A stretch of 64,000 nucleotides of DNA from Mytilus edulis (taxonomy: Eukaryota > Mollusca > Bivalvia > Mytilida > Mytilidae), in assembly GCF_963676685.1 (NCBI RefSeq), contig NC_092349.1, positions 54,883,232-54,947,231 of the forward strand. The letters run 5' to 3'. How positions within the stretch are numbered: position 1 is the stretch's first letter; each line of letters opens with the position of its first letter. Positions 46,081-57,417 of the stretch are shown here, piece by piece. The notes below the pieces were generated by a model. That model saw only the letters and a list, made by a program, of their open reading frames with translations, made no database searches and was not told where the DNA came from. A program made the translations under genes and the position numbers.

Positions 46081-48215
46081 TTAATTACTGGTTCGTGTCG
46101 AAAGTAGATAGATTGATTGTATCCCACAATTTATAAATACGCTTACAATATAATCGTCTACCTCCAAACAATACTCTGGTTCTTGATGCAATCAAGTCAC
46201 ATGAAATCATAAAAATATAGGCACCAAATATCTCCAAACAGCATACGTAGCTAGGTCATTTTCAAGTGTACACCTGAACCTCGGTCAGGGCCTAAAAGCC
46301 CTATTGGATCCAGGCCAATGAACCAGCTGGTAGTAGATGAGCGGGTGATAAGCCTTCGGCAGTTTTAAAGTTATTGAGGATGATATACCATTCCTGTTAT
46401 TGAAAACTCATATCAATAACAACATTCTTTAGATTCAAAATGGTTATGTTTAATCTAGTCATTGTTTATTTAGAATCGTAAATGAAAATGAAATGATTAA
46501 TTTTCTGAGTTGTTCAGGTGCAATATTAAAATGTGTAGATAGAAACCCTGGTTCACACCTGAAAGTTCTCCCCGCGAAAAGTTTATTCATTTATCAGTCC
46601 ATTACAGGATTTAAACAAATCAAAGGTTTTCATTTAATGTCTGCACAAGTTTCATGACAAAAAAGGGGGTTTATAAATTAATCATGTTAATTAACTGGAC
46701 ATCATAATTACCAGGATGGAAATTTATTCTTGGGCTATACGCGTTTTCCTCCAAGAAAGTTTCATTAACTTTGACCACGATTTTACAAATAATCTATATG
46801 CACAAAATTTTAACCTCAGAATGTAAAAACTTCAAGAAATTACTTTTAAACATTTATAAATTACGGGAAAATTCATCATATATAATTTCGTCGTGATGCG
46901 CTGGATACTCTTTTGACCATAAACAGTTTTTGTCCAGCTATCGTAAAATCATACGATAGTTTGACGTATATTTAGTTATTATTATATTAGAGCTTTCTTA
47001 CAAATTAACGAAAGGTACGAACGAACGTAAAGGAAGCACGTATTTCATTTCCACTATAACAATTTAGTCTTTGTTTTATCCGGTAAAACAGCATTCTTTT
47101 CTAAATCAAATTTATCTTTCAAAAATAAGCATATCGGAAATAATACACGCTTTTACTATCAGAAAATAAAGGAAAATAGTGTCAAATGCACTTACAAAAA
47201 AATGTACGTCCGATACGTTACTTACGTAAACCACGAGTACACACATTTCCGCCGGAATGGTTTAAGCACGAGTTGCACGATTTAAATTTTAATGGCATTG
47301 TTGAAGTTCGTTAGTACAAATTTAACGACAAGATTCACATTTATTTTTATTTCGTATAGTTCATTAACAGCAAATTGTGAACGTGGAATATCGATATTTG
47401 TGAAACAATGATGCTACAATGTTTTGAAAAAGTAATTTCAAATAAATCTAGTAAAACAGATTTTGTGATCCAGTTTTTTTGTATTAATGTAATGTTAAAT
47501 GTTAAAAAAAGGTAATGTAACTCTTGTGATGGCAGGCGACAAATGTGAAACTATAAATTTAATTGCAAATTTAGGTTAATATTAACGTTACAAAGTTCAC
47601 ACTGTTAAACAAGTATACAATGCGGGGGAGGGGGGGGAGAATAAAAACAAACGAGTTATGAGAGCAACCATTGAACTTCAAAAGAGGAGGGGTTGTAGGT
47701 TTTTCTTTTCTTAGTTGTTTTTAGACGCTATCAATAAATTTATTTATTTTTCAGGTAAAATCTTGATTAAGATTGTTTAGTTTGTAATCTGCTTCTTGAC
47801 CACAATACTTTTTTGGGTCAAATTGGGAATCGGAATATTTTTAAAGGAAAAAAACATAACCCTCTTGAAGTAAATTACTTGTTCCCTTACTCTCAAAGCA
47901 AAAACGAAAAAAAAGGGCTGTTTTAGAAAATTAAACCGTCTTTCTCTCTATATATGACTTAATTGTATATAATAGATTAATAGATTAAGGCAAAAGATCT
48001 ATAATCTGAGGCTAGGAATGTGTCCGTTGAGTATTGGCACTCTTGTGCGAATTCCCATCTAAATCTGTCCTTGGGCTTTAAATATAGATCAGCTAATTAT
48101 ATAAATGTAGATTGTTTTGTTCATTTACATACACATTCAAACACCTAAATGTGTATCAAGAAAATAAATCTACACGTTTGCTTCATATAATACAATACAA
48201 TATTATAGTATTAGA
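46081..48215. other. Intergenic AT-rich DNA
   Basis: No gene recognised. A small G-rich run lies at 47621-47640. Nothing else was supported. Confidence 0.4.
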
Positions 48216-49686
48216 CCTTTTCAACAATTGTCTACACCTACAGTTGAGCACGACTACGACAGGTAAGATGTGAGGGGTCGTCTCAAAAATAAAAATTGAA
48301 AATAATACTATACATCACTAAGAGATTTAATGCTTGAAATTGTTTTGATTGACAATGATATAACTTATAACAGAGAAAGTTGGCATGAATTTTTAAATTG
48401 AGAAGGAAAAAACAAAGATCAACTGTAAGGGGAAAAAAAGAAGAAAAACAGGTGAAAAAAAAACAAAAACAAAAACAGCGATCTCTGATCGACTAAAAAG
48501 GAATCCAATATGAAGACGAAGCATAGAGTCAAAATATCATATCATTAACTAAAATTTCCACTGTGTACAGGTTGTGGGGCACAACACATTCGACGGAGTT
48601 TCACTAATCTAATAAGATAAAAAAAAACAAAAAACAAAACAACAAAAACAACAAAAACAACAAAAAAGCTCCCTTATGTATGGTCATAGACGAAATTTAA
48701 AAGAATCATAAGTACGAAAAAGAAAAAGATTATAAAACCGGCAAAGATTTTTCAAGGAAAAAAGAAACAGTGAAACAATTTCTTACCCGTTGACAACAAA
48801 ATAAAATATCATGAGCAATGACAGTGTAACATATAAAACCAACGATACTTGAAAACACGGACCCCATTAAACTCCATTGTTAAGCAATTCCCGCTTTTAG
48901 CAAGAAACTCAGAGGTCACTTTCGAGAACTGGGGAATAGCTCTAAGATAAAAAGGACAACGTCTGTTGTTTTTGGTTTTTTTTTGGAACACGGTTTATTA
49001 TATTGGACAATCAGTTCGTGAGGACGACCATTTAATAATTGAGGGGAAAAAATAAGTCACTGGACTCCCAACCCCTGCTTAGCACTATCCAAAAACAATT
49101 TACAATCACGAAGCTCTATAATAACTAGTATGTTGAATTAAAAATTCCATACACAGGTATCTACTGATTAAATGTTATTACATCTCCCCTTATTCAAGAA
49201 GGAAATACACAAACTTTAACAAGGTATCTTGATCTTTTCCTTCGACCTTTGAAATCAATATGTTTTTACCTATCCCAAAATTGTATATGTACATCGGGTT
49301 AGGTTAGATCGTTTAAAAAAAGTCTCGACCGTGTGTACAAGTGTAACAGAAAACCTTTTACAGATACATATTTATTCTTATTGGCATGCGGCATAATCAT
49401 AAAGTTTAAGAGAAAACTGATCAGGATGTGGAATGATTGTAGTATTTTTTTTAATCAATTCAACGTTATATGTCGTGTAAATACATGTAATAAGAATATT
49501 GTATGATAGAGAAATATTTTTATTTACTTTTTATATATTAGATATCTTCTGTAGCTATTCATATAACCACCAAACCGAATTTATATATCGTAATGATAAT
49601 CAGACGTTTTAGTCTTTGAGACGACCCCTCCATTTTACCTGTAAACTGTAGGTGTCATTAGTCGGTGTCGAGAGTTGTTGAAAAGG
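48216..49686. mobile_element. 1.47-kb non-autonomous DNA element with ~70-bp inverted repeats
   Basis: CCTTTTCAACAA...CACCTACAGTT...GGGGTCGTCTCAAA at 48216-48287 is inverted at 49615-49686 (TTTGAGACGACCCCT ... ACTGTAGGTGT ... GTTGAAAAGG) with scattered mismatches and small gaps. The interior carries an A/C-rich stretch (AACAAAAACAACAAAAAC, about 48620-48668) but no transposase frame. No clear target duplication. Confidence 0.75.
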
Positions 49687-49696
49687 TTTATTAATG

Positions 49697-49834
49697 AATG
49701 GGTATTTTTACAATGGCCCTGTTATATGTCCAAGGTCTGTTATTATGGTCGAGGAAGTCTGTAATGGACAGAGGCAACGCACCAAGGCAACTGACCAAGG
49801 ACATATAACAGGGCCATTATAAAAACACCCATTT
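49697..49834. repeat. Imperfect hairpin with ~41-bp arms
   Basis: AATGGGTATTTTTACAATGG continuing through CCCTGTTATATGTCCAAGGTC (49697-49737) is inverted at 49793-49834 (GACCAAGGACATATAACAGG and the remainder), with about 3 mismatches and a 55-bp loop. It begins ten bases after the preceding element ends. Confidence 0.85.
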
Positions 49835-50173
49835 CTTAATACATTTATTAACCAACTTAAAAAAGTGTCATGTGTTGCTGCCAACTTGATGTACTCTCTT
49901 ACTCTTTTCATGAGCGTTTAGTTTGAAAAAAAATAATTTGTACTTCACCATGATCAAGCTTTAAATATACCAAATATCCAAGATATTAAGTTGAAAGAAG
50001 TTATGTGTTGAAAAACAGGATCAACAGCGATCCCTTTATATGGTTCTTTAATGTTTGTTGCTGGTTACTAAATTAAATAAAATACAAAAAAATATTATAC
50101 TCTTTACAGCTTAATTTTATTAACTTTATTAAAAACCCTAACTGGGCTTAATACAGACAAGCTGGGCATTAAT

Positions 50174-50276
50174 ACAGGGCCATTACAGAAAAACAGGGCC
50201 ATTACAGAAATAGTACGGCCATTACAGAAAAACAGGGCCATTACAGAAAAAAAACAGGGTCATTACAGAAAATTTG
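50174..50276. repeat. Minisatellite ACAGGGCCATTACAGAAAA
   Basis: Five consecutive units of 19-24 bp with variable A-run length. The core ACAGGGCCATTA is identical to the arm of the hairpin 350 bp upstream. Confidence 0.85.
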
Positions 50277-50422
50277 TTTTTACATGATTTCCAGACCTAT
50301 AGTAGACATAGGTGAGCGACACAGGCTCTTATTAGCCTCCAGTTAATTTTACGCTTTGTTTCTTTGTGATTGGTTATAAATAAATCCCCTATGAACTGAT
50401 TTTTATAGTATGCTCCATTGTG

Positions 50423-50740
50423 GTACTGTTACACCACTGTCCCAGGTTAGGGAGAAAAAAAGTAACGCAAGCGAACATGTTGGACCACTTTTTCCATCAC
50501 ATTATGTATGTGTCTGTCCCAAGTCATGATCAGCACCCTGTATTTAGATAGATGTGTTTTTGTTGTTGCTGTACATCATATTTGTTAAATGTTTAGTACA
50601 TAAATTTGCCTAGTAGTTTTTTCTAAGTAAATTGTTATTAATTCGTCATTTCGGGGCCTTTTAGAGATAGTTATGCGATATGGATTTTTCTTAGTGTTGT
50701 AGATGGCCGTACGGTGACCTATAATTGATGATAACTCCTA
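50423..50740 (+). repeat. Interspersed repeat family B
   Basis: CACTGTCCCAGGTTAGGGAG through GTCATTTCGGGGCCTTTTAG to GGCCGTACGGTGACCTATAA. It is more diverged than the other copies. Confidence 0.75.
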
Positions 50741-51483
50741 CGTCAATTATTCTCTGATTCAGTGTTATCTCATCTCCTTATTTTTTTTTTAAGAATACAG
50801 GAAATTGTGACAAGAAATTGACCTGACGTTTTTTTTAATTTATGAATATATAAAAAAAAGTCTCCTTGAGTAAAATCACATGCAGCTTCGCAAAAATGTT
50901 CAATGATAATAACTCCTTTAGGATGTTACGAAAGAAAAATTATTAAAACAAAACGTGTTTGTCAGATTAACAATCTTTCTAACGTAAGGTAAGGTGTTCC
51001 AGTTAGTAGTGTCAATATTGAAATCAAATGAACTGTTCGATATCGTATAACACATATCATATGGATATATGGCGAAACTAAAAACACAGTACAAGAAAAA
51101 ATTATCGGAACAATAAACCAATAGGTGTTTCTAAAGACAGTTGATGAGACCTTGTAATGAGAAAATTTGCTAAAGGTCTTTGCCTGTTACAGTTTTCCTT
51201 CGGTTTATCAGAATATAAAATGCACACTTCGAATGTTATATTCTTTCTCAAGTACTGCAACAGTGAATGTGATCCCATGTAAAAGGCCTATACATATTAT
51301 TACGACTACAGTTAAAAAGAGAAAAAAAAAATGCCAATTGCAAATCACCAACCTTCTTTTTTCATCATTATCAATCATTGTTTTATATTTTAGTTTAATT
51401 TTTTTTTTAAATGTTTTTTTTTTCGGATTTGCTTTAATTTATGAAATAATTTGATGTATAAGTTATTTGTTTGTTTATTTCAG
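50741..51483. other. Upstream region or 5' intron of the K+ channel
   Basis: AT-rich. The acceptor TTGTTTATTTCAG ends at 51483, implying an upstream 5'UTR exon. No exon or promoter could be defined. Confidence 0.4.
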
Positions 51484-51949
51484 GCTTACAATGGACGACG
51501 ACACAGTTCGTATAAACGTCAATGGAACAATGTTTACAACAAGACTATCAACAGTTCAAAAGTATCCCGACACGCTTCTTGGGTCAATTTCGTTTGAATC
51601 AGACTGTTATAGCAAGGACGACAAATCATTCTACTTCGACCGGAATCCAGAACTGTTCAACACAATTCTGGACTATTACAGAAATGGTTGTCTTCATCTT
51701 CCAAATCATCTCTGATGTTGGTTATGGAAAACTGAATTGGAATTTTGGAAGATACCTTCAACTGACATATCCGAATGTTGTCACAAAACTATATCAAGTT
51801 ATAATAAAAGGGTAGACGTAAGCAAAATGTTAAAGGCAGTATTTTCTCCTCTGAACCATTCAGAATACGCATCACCATCTGGAATAGGAAAAATACGCAA
51901 TAGACTTTAACTATTCCTTGACGAACCAGAATCGTCCACTTGGGCAAAA
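51484..51949 (+). pseudogene. Kv T1-domain exon with two in-frame stops
   Basis: Acceptor TTTATTTCAG, ATG at 51491, then T1 motifs. Codon 75 is TGA and codon 140 is TAA; the reading between and after them still makes Kv-like sense (TELEFWKIPSTDISECC, ending WAK at GTAAGC). If translated only to the first stop, a 74-residue partial T1 peptide results. Confidence 0.8.
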
Positions 51950-52123
51950 GTAAGCAATTTTATTTTAAACTAACATATACTTTTTACTTATGTATTTGTA
52001 AACATTATTTGCATAGTTACACTGTGTTCTACTAGTATCTACTTTTGTCTAATGCATATTATCTCATGTTAAAAACTAGTACATTGATGCGCAAAAAAGT
52101 TAACCATTCAATTGTTTTTCTAA

Positions 52124-52229
52124 GGGAGGGATAAATCCTACTTTTTATTTCAAACAGACATTATAAAGAGGCTAGATTTCATGATTGACAACATATGTGT
52201 TACGTTTGGAGGACGTGTTTTTTTTCTTC
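52124..52229 (+). pseudogene. Penelope-like RT scrap in the Kv intron
   Basis: The forward frame reads GRDKSYFLFQTDIIKRLDF and then MIDNICVTFGGRVF. This is the same segment as the start of the RT at 28.1 kb (LGRDKSYFVKN...TDIIKMLD...IDNILVTFGGRVF), shortened by an internal deletion. It shows the intron was a target for the same retroelement family. Confidence 0.7.
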
Positions 52230-52504
52230 AAAAAACTATCACCTGACATGTACATTTAGATGTTAAAAAGCTGACCACGCGAGACCGTCATTGTAAGTTA
52301 AGGTCGTTTAACACCCCTTTGCAGTAACTGCTCTAAAATAAATTATTTTTATTTTTACAGAAACTACGTCCAGGCGTTGTGGGGTATTCGCCAATAAGAC
52401 AACAATACAACAAACCCAATTATATAAGACGTATCAGTCAAATTATCCTTTAACGAAATCTTAACTTGTCAATAAACTTAATTTCTTTCAATATTTTATT
52501 TTAG

Positions 52505-53395
52505 GTTTTCAGTTTCATATACCTGAGCACAGTTTTAGTGTCTGCAAGTTTTCCGTGCTTGAAAACACACCCTGGGATTCGAATACAAACATCAAATGCC
52601 ACAACAATATTAAAGCTGGCAGCTTATAACAACGTGCAAATGTGGATGAACAAAGACAATCACAAAGAAATGCAGTTTGCAACAACCAAGGAACCTAATT
52701 GGTTGTATTATTGGAGTTTAGTTATATGCATTTTCTTTTCTGTAGAGACAATACTCCGTGTTTTAACATGTTCTACCAAAAACAAGTTTGTAAAAGAGTG
52801 GCTCAATATTTTGGATATTATATTGTTCGTCATAATGTGGATATGTTATGGTATTAAACACGCTGAAAAGGAGATTCTTTCAAATAAACATTTGACTTAC
52901 TTCCTTTGTTTTTGTGAAGCAGTATCTGTGTTGCGTCTCTTTAAATTTTTTCGACTGGCAAAACAGTACAGTAGCCTACGGATATTGTTTATAGCTGTGC
53001 AATCGAGCGCGAGAGAGTTGTTGCTACTGCTGATCACATTTTTTGTCTTCGGTTGGATGTTTGCAAACTTGGTATATTACACAGAAATTTTAGAGTCAGA
53101 ATCGTTCCCAAATATGCTAGTCGGCTTTTGGTGGTCAGTTGTAACCATGACAACTGTCGGTTATGGAGATGTTTATCCTGTCGGTCCATTAGGGAGAGTA
53201 GTGGGAGTTTTGTGTAGTTTATGTGGATTACTAGTGTTGGCTATGCCAATAGCTATCATTGCGGGTAATTTTGATAGTCTATGCAGGCACAATGAAGAAC
53301 GTGAGGCATATGTTAAATTACAGACTAAACAGAAATCGAACATTCCAAAAGCATGGGAGACATCAAAGATTGATCCAAATTATCCAATCAAGTAA
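52505..53395 (+). CDS. Kv channel exon: S1-S6 and cytoplasmic tail
   Basis: Follows the acceptor ATTTTATTTTAG in phase 0. Segments in order: S1 (FSFIYLSTVLVSA), S2 (WSLVICIFFSVETILRV), S3 (NILDIILFVIMWICYG), S4 (SVLRLFKFFRLAKQ, charges every third residue R-K-R-K, then SSLR), S5 (LLLLLITFFVFGWMFANL), pore helix and filter (WWSVVTMTTVGYGD), S6 (LCGLLVLAMPIAIIAGNF) and a short basic tail ending DPNYPIK. The S6 gate reads P-I-A where most Kv1-4 channels have P-V-P, so the second kink proline is missing. The selectivity filter and voltage sensor are otherwise normal. No internal stop. Confidence 0.9.
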   Translation, partial: VFSFIYLSTVLVSASFPCLKTHPGIRIQTSNATTILKLAAYNNVQMWMNKDNHKEMQFATTKEPNWLYYWSLVICIFFSVETILRVLTCSTKNKFVKEWLNILDIILFVIMWICYGIKHAEKEILSNKHLTYFLCFCEAVSVLRLFKFFRLAKQYSSLRILFIAVQSSARELLLLLITFFVFGWMFANLVYYTEILESESFPNMLVGFWWSVVTMTTVGYGDVYPVGPLGRVVGVLCSLCGLLVLAMPIAIIAGNFDSLCRHNEEREAYVKLQTKQKSNIPKAWETSKIDPNYPIK

Positions 53396-53754
53396 TATGA
53401 AAGTTACACGTGACTATACATCTCGACCAAAAGTCAGTTTCATGGAGAGTGGATTCTAAAATTTGATGACGTATACTAACTACCGTGATATAGTCTGATT
53501 ACAACAACATGTATCAGATTGATGAAAACGCGTAGCACATATGTACACAAATCAAACTTGAAATTAAAAACTACGCATATTATAATTACATGTAGATAGC
53601 CGTACAATAAGGGACTGTGTGTTTCAACCTTGTATATTGTACAGTTTTTTTTTTCTTTTTTTTTTTATTGTAGATATACTTTTGAATAAGTTCACTATAG
53701 CATATTTGTTACATAAAATAAATAATGTAACATGATTTCATACAACCGTCATTA

Positions 53755-53791
<37 letters not shown>

Positions 53792-54130
53792 CGCACTCTA
53801 TCTCTATTTAGCTCACTCGTTCGCTCTAGCTCACTCACTCACTCTAGCCAACTCATTCACTGTATCTCTCACTCTCTCACTCGTTCATTCACTCTTTCTG
53901 TCACTCACTCTGTCTCTTATTCACTTTCTCTCTCGCTTACTCACTTTCTGTCTCGCTTACTCACTCTCTCTCACTCATTTACTCATTCACTCACTCTCTC
54001 TTTCGCTCATTGTCTCTGGCTCATTCTTTCTCTTTCTCTCTGCTCATTATCTCTCTCTCTCGCTCATTTACTCTCCCTCGCACATTTACTCTCTCTTTTG
54101 CGCCCATTTACTCTCTCTTTTACGCTCATT

Positions 54131-54170
<40 letters not shown>

Positions 54171-54298
54171 CATTAACTCTCTCTCGCTCATTTACCCTCT
54201 CTCGCTCATTAACTCTCTCTCTCTTGCTCATTTACTCTCTCGCGTGTTTATTTACTCTCTCTCTCTCCAGGTCATTCACTCACTTTCTCGTTCTTACT
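53755..54298. repeat. CT-rich array of unit 1
   Basis: (CT)n tracts mixed with CTCATTCACTCACTCT-type words and CGCTCATTTACTCTCT repeats. Polypyrimidine strand asymmetry is extreme on this strand. Long open frames of Ser/Leu/His/Thr here are artefacts of the repeat. Confidence 0.9.
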
Positions 54299-54359
54299 TA
54301 CCATTAAATATTACCTTTCCTTAGATATTCTCCTAGTCAATTTACGACCCACTTCTATG

Positions 54360-54476
54360 ATGACTTGCAGAAGCAATGCTTATGTTCTACTCCGCTGTGA
54401 AAAATCACAGTATATCCAGGAGAACACCATTGTCTACCAATATCAGGGAAAGGGTGACACCTTCACCTTCAGTTAA
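54360..54476 (+). CDS. 38-codon conserved frame, copy 1 (possible exon)
   Basis: ATG to TAA reads MTCRSNAYVLLRCEKSQY then a C-terminal part ending KGDTFTFS. No family recognised. It differs from copies 2 and 3 mostly at third codon positions. The best upstream acceptor of the other copies (GGACTTAG) is deleted here, leaving only TCCTAG. It could be a terminal exon of an unknown gene or a micropeptide. Confidence 0.4.
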   Translation: MTCRSNAYVLLRCEKSQYIQENTIVYQYQGKGDTFTFS

Positions 54477-56291
54477 ACTTTATTCGGTGAGGAGCACGTT
54501 TATTTGTTTTTTGACATGAATCTTTAGATCTCAACGAAAATGTTGTATGCTTTGGTATTTTTACAAATGATTTCTTGCAGTTTTATCTTACAGAAGGATG
54601 TTTATGATATTTTGCTATCATTTGCATGATGGTTTTTCATCATTCTATGTATTTTTCAAATAATGTCGAAACATGTTTTTAATAAATTATTGAGAAAATT
54701 GCAAACATCCATATTAAAGGACGATAACTGCAATTGATATTTTATTCATATTGCTACCATGTATCGGTACATGTTTTGTAGAAACAGTTTTCAACAAGAT
54801 CCTTGGTTTGTCTCAGAAAGCTAGCACACACTAAGTTTGTCAGGATTGGAAACATGGTAATACTTCACCAAAATTTCGACAAAAAAGTACCAAAGTTCTG
54901 TAATCAATTTCAGTTATCGTTCAAAATCCATTCATCACAATTATAACGACTAAATTTTGACCGACTGCAATAATTGATTCTAAAAACACAAAACTAGGTA
55001 GAAATTATCATAAATAGGTGTAAAACCACTAATTCATAGCCCCATTGCTTTCTATGTTAAATTCAGCAATTTCAAGCATTAATAGCTTTTTTGTCTTCAA
55101 ATAAAGTGGCAGTTATTTCATGTCAAAACTGTACCTTATCCTGACATGTGCTGCAAAAACAACATACCTTTAATTGCATATTAGAGCGTACTGGTTCCTT
55201 GAAGATTGATAGTACAAAAACAGGAACTTCTGATCTGAACAACAGGTCAAATGTACCCTTCTATCAAAATTCCATATACTTCTTCATAATTTAAATAAAT
55301 CTCTCAACAAGAGTTCTGCAGTGATCCCAAGTCCCAAAGCTTTCATTTGATACCACAAATAACCAAATATACCCGCAATTGGCAAAGATACGGCTATGCG
55401 TAAGAACTATTTTGTAAAAATATGTACCACTTTCTTGTATGTTTCTTTCCGACCGGGCCTGAATTAGTGGTTATATACCTATAACAGCACTAAACTTGTT
55501 ATATTGACTTCTGCTTGACATAATTTCCTTCCATGATCTATTTCTAACATTGAAAAACACATGAAGCTGTTGTAAAAACACTGTATCACTGAATTCAAGC
55601 TCTAATTGGACTGGTAGTAACATATGCGTCAAACAGAGAAAACTACATCTGGATACTAAAAGTGACAGATTTGACACTTTTTCAATTTTACTAGTCTTGA
55701 TTTGTTAATAACTTCTCAAATAACAGTGTTCTGACCTAAATGACTTATTTTTATCAGAGATTCTTACTTGAATATAAATATAGTGGTCCAAATATAAAAT
55801 ATAATTGATAATTTTATCCCACTTTTTTCTACATATTAAAAAAAGAGAGTGATTTAATAAAAACCCTACTTTTGTGTATAAACATGGATCAACAAGAGTA
55901 ATTTATATATCTCCAAGCTAGACAACTTGCTAAAATAAGTTATGAAATGCATTTCCAGTGAGATTTTGGAATTCCTATATAAGTATACACCAATGTTCCT
56001 TGAAATAAATAATTCACTAAGAAACCCACTAAAACATAAACACTCACTAGATAATTGAACCAAAAGCAATATTTATCTATAAACTAGTCATAATATACAA
56101 GTTTCATTGCTTTAAGTGTAAGAAAATGCAAAAATTAATTAAAACTTCAGGTAAAAGCTTAACTGTGTGCATGCTGAATGTCCAAAAAAAGGGTAAACTA
56201 CCTTAGTGTAACAATCTGAAGACTGTAATTTGACACTAGCATATTTGTTACATACAATAAATAATGTAACATGATTTCTGACATCCTTCAT

Positions 56292-56728
56292 TATTCCCCT
56301 CTCTCTCTCTTGCGCACTCGCTCGCTCTAGCTTGCTCACTCATTCACTGTATCTCTTACTCGCTCACTTGGTCGTACACTGTCACTCTCTCTCTCGCTCA
56401 TTAACAGCCCCTCTCTCTCTCGCTCATTCGCAGTCTCTCTCTCTCATTCGCTCATTCGCAGTCTCTCTCTCTCTCATTCGCTCATTCACCCACCATCTCT
56501 GTCTCACTCTTTCCAGTTCATTCACTCACTGTCTCCAGCTCATTCACTCACTCTCTCCAGCTCATTCACTCTCTCTCTCCAGCTCACTCACTCACTCCCT
56601 TTCTGTCGCGCACTCATTCTCTCTCTCTGTGTCGAGCACTCATTCTCTCTCTCTCTCTGTCGCGCACTCATTCCCTCACTGTCTCAATCTCATTCCGTCA
56701 CTCTCTCAAGCTCATTCACTCACTCGAT
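56292..56728. repeat. CT-rich array of unit 2, first block
   Basis: Dominated by CTCTCTCCAGCTCATTCACT with CT tracts, distinct from the unit-1 array in having the CCAG-containing word. Confidence 0.9.
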
Positions 56729-56793
56729 ACTAGCATATTTGTTACATAAAATAAATAATGTAACATGATTTCTGACATGCTTCATTATCCCCC

Positions 56794-57222
56794 TCTCTTG
56801 CGCACTCGCTCTATCGTGCTCACTCATTCACTGTATATCTCACTCGCTCGTAAACTGTCACTGACACTGTCATTCTCTCTCTCTCTCGGTCATTCACAGT
56901 CTCTCTCTCTCTCTCATTCGCTTATTCACCCACCATTTCTCTCTCTCATTCGCTCATTCAGCCACCATCTCTGTCTCACTCTCTCTATCTCATTCACTCA
57001 TTCTCTCCAGCCCACTCGCTTAGACTCACTCCCGCGCACTCATTCTTTCTCTCTCTGTCGCGCACTCATTCCCTCACTCTCTCCAACTCATTCCTTCACC
57101 CTCTCCAGCTCATTCCATCACTCTCTCCAGTTCATTCCATCACTCTCTCCAGCTCATTCCCTCACTCTCACCAGCTCATTCACTCACTCTCCTCAGCTCT
57201 TACACTCACTTTCTCGTCCTTA
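56794..57222. repeat. CT-rich array of unit 2, second block
   Basis: Same words as the first block, separated from it by one copy of the 60-bp boundary motif (56730-56792). Confidence 0.9.
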
Positions 57223-57288
57223 CTTACCATTAAATAGTACCTTTCCTTAGACATCGTCCTAGGCAATTTACAACCCAATAGGACTTAG

Positions 57289-57417
57289 TCCACTTCTATT
57301 ATGACTGGCAGAAGCAATGCTTATGTTCTACTCCGCTGTGAAAAATCACAGTATATCCAGGAGAACACCATTGTCTACCAGTATCAGGGAAAGGGCGACA
57401 CCTTCACCTTCAGTTAA
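57289..57417 (+). CDS. 38-codon conserved frame, copy 2 (possible exon)
   Basis: Follows AGGACTTAG (possible acceptor). The frame runs from 57289 through ATG 57301 to TAA 57415-57417, with Gly at codon 3. Against copy 1: one amino-acid change (Cys/Gly) and two silent changes in 38 codons, while flanking DNA shows many more differences. Confidence 0.45.
   Translation, partial: STSIMTGRSNAYVLLRCEKSQYIQENTIVYQYQGKGDTFTFS

Larger units (their letters stand above)
51484..53395 (+). pseudogene. Voltage-gated K+ channel (Kv, Shaw-like), two exons, T1 exon broken
   Basis: Kv channels are tetramers in the plasma membrane that repolarise excitable cells. Exon 1 is 51484-51949 (ATG 51491) and exon 2 is 52505-53395, joined in phase 0 across a GTAAGC/TTTTAG intron. 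Exon 1 encodes the T1 tetramerisation domain (DTVRINVNGTMF, FYFDRNPELFNTILDYYRNG, later the ELEFW and CC of the zinc-binding end). TGA at 51713-51715 and TAA at 51908-51910 are in the correct frame. Because the frame is otherwise preserved to the splice donor, these are point changes, not exon misassignment. Exon 2 is fully intact. It is a recent pseudogene, a null allele, or an assembly artefact; stop readthrough is unlikely with two stops. Confidence 0.75.

Noticed and set aside
46255..46370. Possible tRNA or SINE head near GGATCCAGGCC
   Set aside because: No cloverleaf could be drawn and no A or B box with proper spacing was seen.
53732..54324. Long Ser/Leu/His/Thr-rich open frames in the CT arrays (also 56332-57250 and 59839-60475)
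   Set aside because: They are by-products of stop-free CT-rich repeats; composition is pure repeat translation, with no splice or start context.
55471..55677. 68-residue minus-strand frame identical in two tandem units (also 58422-58628)
   Set aside because: Identity is explained by recent duplication of a well-matched stretch; it is absent from unit 3 and shows no domain, start context or splice signals.
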